This document shows, one piece after another, positions 59,627 through 64,000 of a stretch of 64,000 nt of DNA. How positions within the stretch are numbered: position 1 is the stretch's first letter; every line of letters begins with the position of its first letter. Source of the DNA: Desulfosoma caldarium (GTDB taxonomy: Bacteria; Desulfobacterota; Syntrophobacteria; Syntrophobacterales; DSM-9756); NCBI RefSeq assembly GCF_003751385.1, contig NZ_RJVA01000009.1, positions 124,001 through 188,000 on the forward strand, in the 5' to 3' direction. Under the pieces are notes generated by a model. It was not told the DNA's origin, made no database searches, and was given only the letters and a program-made list of their open reading frames with translations. The translations under genes were made by a program, and so were the position numbers.

Positions 59627-60343
59627 GTGGCCCATTGGAATCTCAAGCAGGTCTGGCCGGCAGAAGAGCCTTTCCCCGAATCGGTGAGAGGCGGAGCACA
59701 GCTGTGGATTTTGGGGGCCGGCCGTTTCGGTCGCCTGGCCATGGAACGCCTGCTCAAGGGCGACATCAACCAGGCTGTGGTCGTGGACGCGGATCGCCAG
59801 CGTTTGATGGACATTCCCGAAGAAAGTCCCGTCATTCGGGTTCGCGGAGATATTTTTGTCTTTCTTTCCAACCAGGACCTGGTGGACCACCAATGGATCA
59901 TTCCCGCCGTTCCGGTCCACGTGGCGTATGGCTGGATTCTGATGGAATTGAGCAAGAAGGGAGTGGCGCGCCGCCTTGCGGTGCCCACGGTCGTGGACGC
60001 TCAGGTGCCCCATCCCATTCGCACCCCGTCCGGCACGGTGTATGCCAGCCATGCCACCTTCCGATGCCCCGACGACTGTCCGGAACCCGAAGACCATTGC
60101 ACCATCACAAAGAAGCCCCGTCCAGAAAAACTTTATCAAACCCTTCAAAACCTCTCCATCCCCACCTTCGGCACGGTGGTCATTCAAAGCCGCCAATTAG
60201 CCCCAGGCGTCGGCGGATACACCGGCGCACAGCTTAAGGAAGCACTTGGAGCCATTGAGGCCTCCCCTGGAGCTTACTGTGTGGCCACCAGCTGCTCCTG
60301 TCATGCGGTGATCGACGCCCTGTTGTGGGAGGGCTCTGCGTGA
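59627..60343 (+). CDS. Rossmann-fold protein with cysteine-rich segments, unknown function
   Basis: The 238-residue protein opens with a dinucleotide-binding motif LWILGAGRFGRLAMERLL and an acidic strand end VVVDADRQRLMD, so NAD(P) binding is likely. The rest is unusual: FRCPDDCPEPEDHC in the second half and AYCVATSCSCH near the end give six cysteines plus histidines, a possible metal or Fe-S site. The GTG at 59627 has GGAGGT eight bases upstream; the longer frame from TTG 59585 lacks one. The last 43 bases overlap the convergent mazG. I do not recognise a characterised family; databases may list relatives as potassium-channel-like NAD-binding (TrkA-N) proteins. Confidence 0.65.
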   Translation: MAHWNLKQVWPAEEPFPESVRGGAQLWILGAGRFGRLAMERLLKGDINQAVVVDADRQRLMDIPEESPVIRVRGDIFVFLSNQDLVDHQWIIPAVPVHVAYGWILMELSKKGVARRLAVPTVVDAQVPHPIRTPSGTVYASHATFRCPDDCPEPEDHCTITKKPRPEKLYQTLQNLSIPTFGTVVIQSRQLAPGVGGYTGAQLKEALGAIEASPGAYCVATSCSCHAVIDALLWEGSA

Positions 60344-61092
60344 TCCGAGGCTTCATTCCTTGAGCCGCTGTCGTGCTTCAAGGCGCAGCGTTCTAGCTGG
60401 TTCAGGTACATATGCAAGCAGTCTTCTGGACGCACACCGTGGCGTCGGGCCATGGCCACCAGTGCCAGAAGGCTTTGAGCTACCCACTGGCTGACCTGCG
60501 CCCGATTGAGATGCTCCCCCTCCGTCAAATGATTCATCGCTTCATATAGCACGGATTCTTCGTTGATCGCAGGCAGGCCAAAGAGCTCAGGACTCTTGAG
60601 TCTGGCAAGAAGCCGTGAAGCTCGAACGAGAGCCGGAAGGGATGCGGGAACGCCAAGGCTCGAAAATGGGCGGGCCTTTTTCTCCTTTTCTTTGATTTTT
60701 TCCCAGTTCATTCGCACATCGTCGGTGGAATTCACCGTGGCGTCGCCAAAAACATGAGGGTGCCGCCGTATCATCTTTTCGGCAATCCCATCACAGACAG
60801 ATTCCAAAGTGCATTGGCCGGCTTCCTCATAGAGGTGGATCATAAAAAGCACCATGAACAGAAGATCGCCCAGTTCCTCGGCAACCTCATCCACCGAGCC
60901 CGCTCGAACGGCCGCGGCCGCTTCATGGGCTTCTTCCACCAGGTAGGTCTGTACCGTTTCCGGGGTTTGTTGCCGGTCCCACGGACACCCGTTTTCTCCC
61001 CGAAGCCGGCCGATGATGCTCCAAAGGCGTTGCACCTTGTTCCAGCGTTCCTTCGATTTACATGGATCTTGATTTGGGCTCGTTATCTTCAC
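60301..61092 (-). CDS. mazG: Nucleoside triphosphate pyrophosphohydrolase MazG
   Basis: The 263-residue protein is MazG, which hydrolyses NTPs to NMPs and pyrophosphate. The N-terminal domain has LRGENGCPWDRQQTPE and the EE...E metal site in LVEEAHEAAAAV followed by DEVAEELGDLLFMVLF. The second domain has IRRHPHVFGD and NWEKIKEKEK. It starts with GTG and overlaps cvpA by 35 bases. The final stretch is Ser/His-rich and less typical. Confidence 0.92.
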   Translation of the reverse strand: MKITSPNQDPCKSKERWNKVQRLWSIIGRLRGENGCPWDRQQTPETVQTYLVEEAHEAAAAVRAGSVDEVAEELGDLLFMVLFMIHLYEEAGQCTLESVCDGIAEKMIRRHPHVFGDATVNSTDDVRMNWEKIKEKEKKARPFSSLGVPASLPALVRASRLLARLKSPELFGLPAINEESVLYEAMNHLTEGEHLNRAQVSQWVAQSLLALVAMARRHGVRPEDCLHMYLNQLERCALKHDSGSRNEASDHAEPSHNRASITA

Positions 61093-61642
61093 CGTGTTTT
61101 TTCTCCAATATCACGCCCGGCGGCGTGATGTTTTTTCCAGGTGAACGTCTTGGCAGGATCTTCAGCCGCTCGCGGAAACTCTTGGGCGTTGCGTCCACCA
61201 GGAGCCGCGTGGCTTCCTGCGCATAGGGGATGAGTCGGGAATGCTTAAGAAGCTTATGGTCGGGTGGCATGAGCAGGGTCAAAATCCACACCATCAGAAG
61301 CATGCCCAAACCGCCCTTGACCAGCCCCAGGGCTCCGCCGACCATTCGATCCGTGCCGCCTAACCCTCCACGTCGAAGCCCATGAGAGATCCAAGCCCCG
61401 GCCAGGGCGATAAGAAACCATGTGAGGAAAAACAGAAGGGCGGCAGCCATGGCCGTGGAATGCGGTAGAGACGGAAAACTGGTTGCAAGCCGATTGCCCA
61501 GAGCCGCCCCAAAACGGTGGGCCACGAAAAAACCCGCCACAAAACCCGCTATACCAAAAAGCTGGGAGACGGCGCCTCGCCATAGGCCTCGTAGCACGGA
61601 AAAGATGACCACGACAATCAGCACGCCGTCCACCATGTTCAT
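61058..61642 (-). CDS. CvpA-family membrane protein
   Basis: The 194-residue protein has four predicted membrane helices in CvpA order, starting MVDGVLIVVVIFSVLRGLWRG and including GGALGLVKGGLGMLLMVWI. CvpA (named from colicin V production in E. coli) is linked to envelope or bile-salt tolerance; its function is unclear. I chose ATG 61642 after GGGAG; alternatives are 61651 and 61711. The C-terminal basic tail is cytoplasmic. It overlaps mazG. Confidence 0.8.
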   Translation of the reverse strand: MNMVDGVLIVVVIFSVLRGLWRGAVSQLFGIAGFVAGFFVAHRFGAALGNRLATSFPSLPHSTAMAAALLFFLTWFLIALAGAWISHGLRRGGLGGTDRMVGGALGLVKGGLGMLLMVWILTLLMPPDHKLLKHSRLIPYAQEATRLLVDATPKSFRERLKILPRRSPGKNITPPGVILEKKHGEDNEPKSRSM

Positions 61643-61731
61643 GGTTTTCATCTCCCGCCAGGGCCCTCCCTCATCGCCGACCCATGCTACCCTGTCGACA
61701 AGGCAAACCATAGTCCATTTCGCCCAGGGGG

Positions 61732-61763
61732 TTCAACGGGTTTTCACTATGCGCGCCGTTGAA
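61732..61763. promoter_or_regulatory. Inverted repeat in the cvpA-phoH intergenic region
   Basis: TTCAACGG (61732-61739) and CCGTTGAA (61756-61763) form a perfect 8-bp repeat separated by 16 bases, between divergent cvpA and phoH. The arm spacing suits a dimeric operator better than a terminator. No regulator is implied; chance is possible. Confidence 0.25.
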
Positions 61764-61848
61764 GAATTCATTGTCAGAATGTGCGGCGAATGGTATCTGA
61801 AACATGTGGTGGGCTTGCCCACAACATCTTTTAGGAAAGGACGAGTTA

Positions 61849-62862
61849 TTGTTGACCTCCCGTGTTCAAGACTCCGTTGCCAGCTCTCGGATTAAGGTCT
61901 TCACCGATCCGTCCGTGCTTCGGGACCTGGCGGGGGAACGCAACAGTCATCTAAAGGTTATTGAAAAACAGTTGGATGTGCGACTTCACGTTCGTGGCAC
62001 GCAGGTGACCATCACGGGCGATAAAGCACATGTGGCTCTGGCGGAGCGCGTGCTGGATGAACTGGAGGCCTTGCTGCGCAAAGGCTACCCGCTCTATGCC
62101 TCGGATGTGCTCTACGCCGTCAGAATCCTCAGCGACAAGCCTCAAAGCCACTTGGAAGACATTTTTCTCGACAAAGTCTTTGTCACATCCAGCAAACGCG
62201 TCATCACGCCCAAGAGCCTGAAGCAGAAGGAATACATCGAAGCGATTCGAACCCACGACATTGTCTTCGGCATTGGTCCTGCCGGCACGGGCAAGACCTA
62301 TCTGGCCATGGCCATGGCGGTATCGGCCCTTATGGCAGATCAAGTTCGGCGCATCATTTTGGTGCGGCCCGCTGTGGAAGCGGGTGAGAAACTGGGATTT
62401 CTTCCCGGGGATCTGGCCGAAAAGGTTAACCCGTACTTGAGGCCTCTTTACGATGCGCTGCACGACATGATGGACTTTGAAAAGGCCTCCAGGCTTCTGT
62501 CGCGCGGCACCATCGAAGTGGCTCCTCTGGCCTTCATGCGTGGTCGTACCCTGAACGAGGCCTTCGTCATTTTGGATGAAGCTCAAAATACGACCACGGA
62601 ACAGATGAAAATGTTCCTGACGCGCCTCGGTTTGGGCTCCAAAGCCGTGATCACCGGCGACGTCACCCAAATCGATTTACCCGAAAACAAGCCGTCCGGC
62701 CTCATCGAAGCCATGGAGCTCCTGCAGGGCATTCGAGGCCTTCATTTCATCTTCTTTTCCCATGTGGATGTAGTCCGTCACCGCCTCGTTCAGGACATCA
62801 TCGAAGCCTACGAAAATGCCGAATCCAGGGTCCTGTCCAGAAAATCCCCCGACTCTCAATAG
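61849..62862 (+). CDS. phoH: PhoH-family ATPase
   Basis: The 337-residue protein has an N-terminal KH-like region (about 25-90), then the PhoH nucleotide-binding core: Walker A GPAGTGKTYL, VRPAVEAGEKLGFLPGD, AFVILDEAQNTT and GDVTQIDLPENKPSGL. PhoH proteins act with YbeY-type factors in RNA metabolism. The TTG at 61849 has AAAGGA at good spacing; ATG 61804 in the same frame is an alternative. It precedes the 7TM-HD gene by nine bases, a widespread phoH-pgpH(-ybeY) order. Confidence 0.92.
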   Translation: MLTSRVQDSVASSRIKVFTDPSVLRDLAGERNSHLKVIEKQLDVRLHVRGTQVTITGDKAHVALAERVLDELEALLRKGYPLYASDVLYAVRILSDKPQSHLEDIFLDKVFVTSSKRVITPKSLKQKEYIEAIRTHDIVFGIGPAGTGKTYLAMAMAVSALMADQVRRIILVRPAVEAGEKLGFLPGDLAEKVNPYLRPLYDALHDMMDFEKASRLLSRGTIEVAPLAFMRGRTLNEAFVILDEAQNTTTEQMKMFLTRLGLGSKAVITGDVTQIDLPENKPSGLIEAMELLQGIRGLHFIFFSHVDVVRHRLVQDIIEAYENAESRVLSRKSPDSQ

Positions 62863-62871
62863 GCGGCCCCT

Positions 62872-64000
62872 ATGGAACGAGACAAGAGTTTCGACAGTCG
62901 TCGCCTGAATTCGGAGACCTTGGGCGGGCGGTTCAGGATGCCGCAAGGGTGGAAAAACCCTGAACATGCCAAGGTGCTTTTGGTGGTGGTGTTTTCTCTG
63001 GCGGCCGCCCTGTTGATCACCCCTACCTTTTTGAAGCGCCCTCCGGCTTATCGCATTGGCGACGTGGCGACCCACGATATCAAGGCGGATCGGGACTTCC
63101 TTATGCTGGACCAGGAGGCGACCAAACAAAAAAGGCAATCGGCTCGTCAGGACGCCCCCCTCATTTTCGATCTTCACGAAAAGGCGGCCCAAATCGCAGT
63201 CCTTCGACTCTCACGGGCATTCAAGACCACGCGCGGCGCCCTTCATGACGCTCTTCTTCAGGAAACCAATGGCCTCATGCCGGACCACCGGGTTCGGCTT
63301 TCGGCGCGGTCTTCCAGCACGCAAAAAGAAGGGGGCGAGCCTCGCATACCGTCCTTTCGAGCCGCCTTTGAAGAAGCCTTGGGATTTTCCGTTCCGGAAA
63401 ACATTTACTTGATCTTGGCCGGCGAACACTTTTCACCGTCTTTGGAAGAACGTGTCATCGGCTGGCTTCACATCATTTTTGAAGAAGGCATTCTTCCCGA
63501 TGCGGGGGATCCGGACCTGGTGGCCCTACAATCAATGCAACCGGCCCGAAGATCGGTTCAGGTGCGCATGATTCCGTCGCTTCGAGAACGAACGGTTGTC
63601 TCGCTCAGCCATTTCATGGACATTCATCGGGCTCGAGAAAAGGCCACAACGCGCATTCTTCAGCAGGAAGGCGACATTCAATCGGCACGGGCCATCGCGT
63701 ATCTTTGCGCCCAGCTTTTGGAACCCAATCTGTTTTTCAATCGGCTGGAAACCCAACGGGCAGAGAGTGCCGCTGCGGAAGCCGTCAAGCCGGTGTATGT
63801 GCAGATCAAGAAAAACGAAATGATCATTCGCGATGGCCAGAAGCTTGCCGAGGAAGATCTGCACAAGCTCGAAGCCTACGCCTCAGCTCTACCCAAGAAA
63901 CGTGCTCTGTCCGCCTTTTGGGCCATCTGGCTGTTTTCGGCCTTGTTTTTGGCCGTGCTGTGGCACATGCTTTCCCTACGCATTCCTTCGGTACGTCTGG
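62872..64000 (+). CDS. PgpH/YqfF-like 7TM receptor with HD hydrolase domain (partial, runs off the end)
   Basis: The start is visible as MERDKSFDSRRLNSE, and 376 codons run without a stop to the window end. A transmembrane helix lies near residue 45 (VLLVVVFSLAAALLI), followed by the long extracytoplasmic 7TM-HDED-type region (KPVYVQIKKNEMIIRDGQKL near the end) and a second helix (AFWAIWLFSALFLAVLW). The rest, with the remaining helices and the HD phosphohydrolase that cleaves c-di-AMP in PgpH, would be outside the window. The call rests on the N-terminal region and the position next to phoH. Confidence 0.8.
   Translation, partial: MERDKSFDSRRLNSETLGGRFRMPQGWKNPEHAKVLLVVVFSLAAALLITPTFLKRPPAYRIGDVATHDIKADRDFLMLDQEATKQKRQSARQDAPLIFDLHEKAAQIAVLRLSRAFKTTRGALHDALLQETNGLMPDHRVRLSARSSSTQKEGGEPRIPSFRAAFEEALGFSVPENIYLILAGEHFSPSLEERVIGWLHIIFEEGILPDAGDPDLVALQSMQPARRSVQVRMIPSLRERTVVSLSHFMDIHRAREKATTRILQQEGDIQSARAIAYLCAQLLEPNLFFNRLETQRAESAAAEAVKPVYVQIKKNEMIIRDGQKLAEEDLHKLEAYASALPKKRALSAFWAIWLFSALFLAVLWHMLSLRIPSVRL

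Noticed and set aside
1-64000. tRNA, rRNA, CRISPR, insertion sequence or prophage
   Set aside because: No cloverleaf, CCA-ended tRNA, repeat-spacer array, transposase or phage structural gene was seen by eye; a dedicated search could still find a short RNA.

Overview
The window is a gene-dense chromosomal segment (about 70 genes, high GC by eye, frequent ATGA start/stop overlaps, many GTG and TTG starts) with no rRNA, tRNA, CRISPR, insertion sequence or prophage that I could see. Gene content points to an anaerobic deltaproteobacterium, most likely a sulfate-reducing or syntrophic Desulfobacterota of the Syntrophobacteria type. The pointers are two sets of 2-oxoacid:ferredoxin oxidoreductase genes, TRAP and OFA-type carboxylate transporters, an oxygen-sensitive two-subunit class I fumarase, DUF3786 and corrinoid/CODH-type Fe-S domains, and type IV pilus genes. 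The taxonomic placement is inference; I could run no search.

Layout. 1-2669: end of a peptidase-M50-like membrane protein that lacks the zinc motif, an OFA-family MFS carboxylate transporter (both minus) and a long leader region. 2700-13708: a plus-strand catabolic block of 5-oxoprolinase (pxpB-pxpC-pxpA), a TRAP transporter (dctP-dctQ-dctM), fumarase (two genes) and succinate dehydrogenase (sdhCDAB). Read together, it suggests uptake of a carboxylate (possibly 5-oxoproline), conversion to glutamate and oxidation through the C4 branch of the TCA cycle. 13973-19137: an XRE-cupin regulator followed by a 2-oxoacid oxidoreductase with gamma, alpha and beta subunits and a GltD-like FAD/NAD flavoprotein fused to ferredoxin domains. 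19175-21008: three overlapping genes (DUF1232-J-domain protein, Fe-S protein, DUF3786 protein). 21037-27675 (minus): NUDIX, HrpA helicase, and DUF47/PiT phosphate transport. 27857-31387: purine nucleoside phosphorylase and two tandem amidohydrolases of the MTA/SAH/5'-deoxyadenosine deaminase type. 31400-35206 (minus): NadC, a lipoprotein and an outer-membrane porin with a clear terminator.

35600-47873 (plus): a HExxH protein, a tiny basic protein, an RdgC-like protein, an unknown membrane protein, then ftsH-folP-glmM-coaX and a cell-wall recycling set (LD-carboxypeptidase, beta-lactamase-family hydrolase, Mpl) ending in queH. 47864-51352: small accessory genes, including an orphan porG-porD pair without alpha and beta subunits, and an L,D-transpeptidase. 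51389-55640 (minus): pilM-pilN-pilO-pilQ with no pilP between pilO and pilQ. 55768-64000: lepB, a NAD synthetase fused to GAF and ANTAR domains, a NamZ-type muramidase (DUF1343), DUF1992, an unrecognised Rossmann/cysteine-rich protein, mazG, cvpA, phoH and the start of a PgpH/YqfF 7TM-HD protein.

The strongest candidate for something new is the single-ORF NadE-GAF-ANTAR protein at 56494-57948. It would join NAD synthesis to a ligand-sensing domain and an RNA-binding antitermination domain. Other points to follow are the metal-site-less M50 homologue, three consecutive hairpins between dctP and dctQ, a three-way-junction leader before pxpB, and the cysteine-rich Rossmann protein at 59627.
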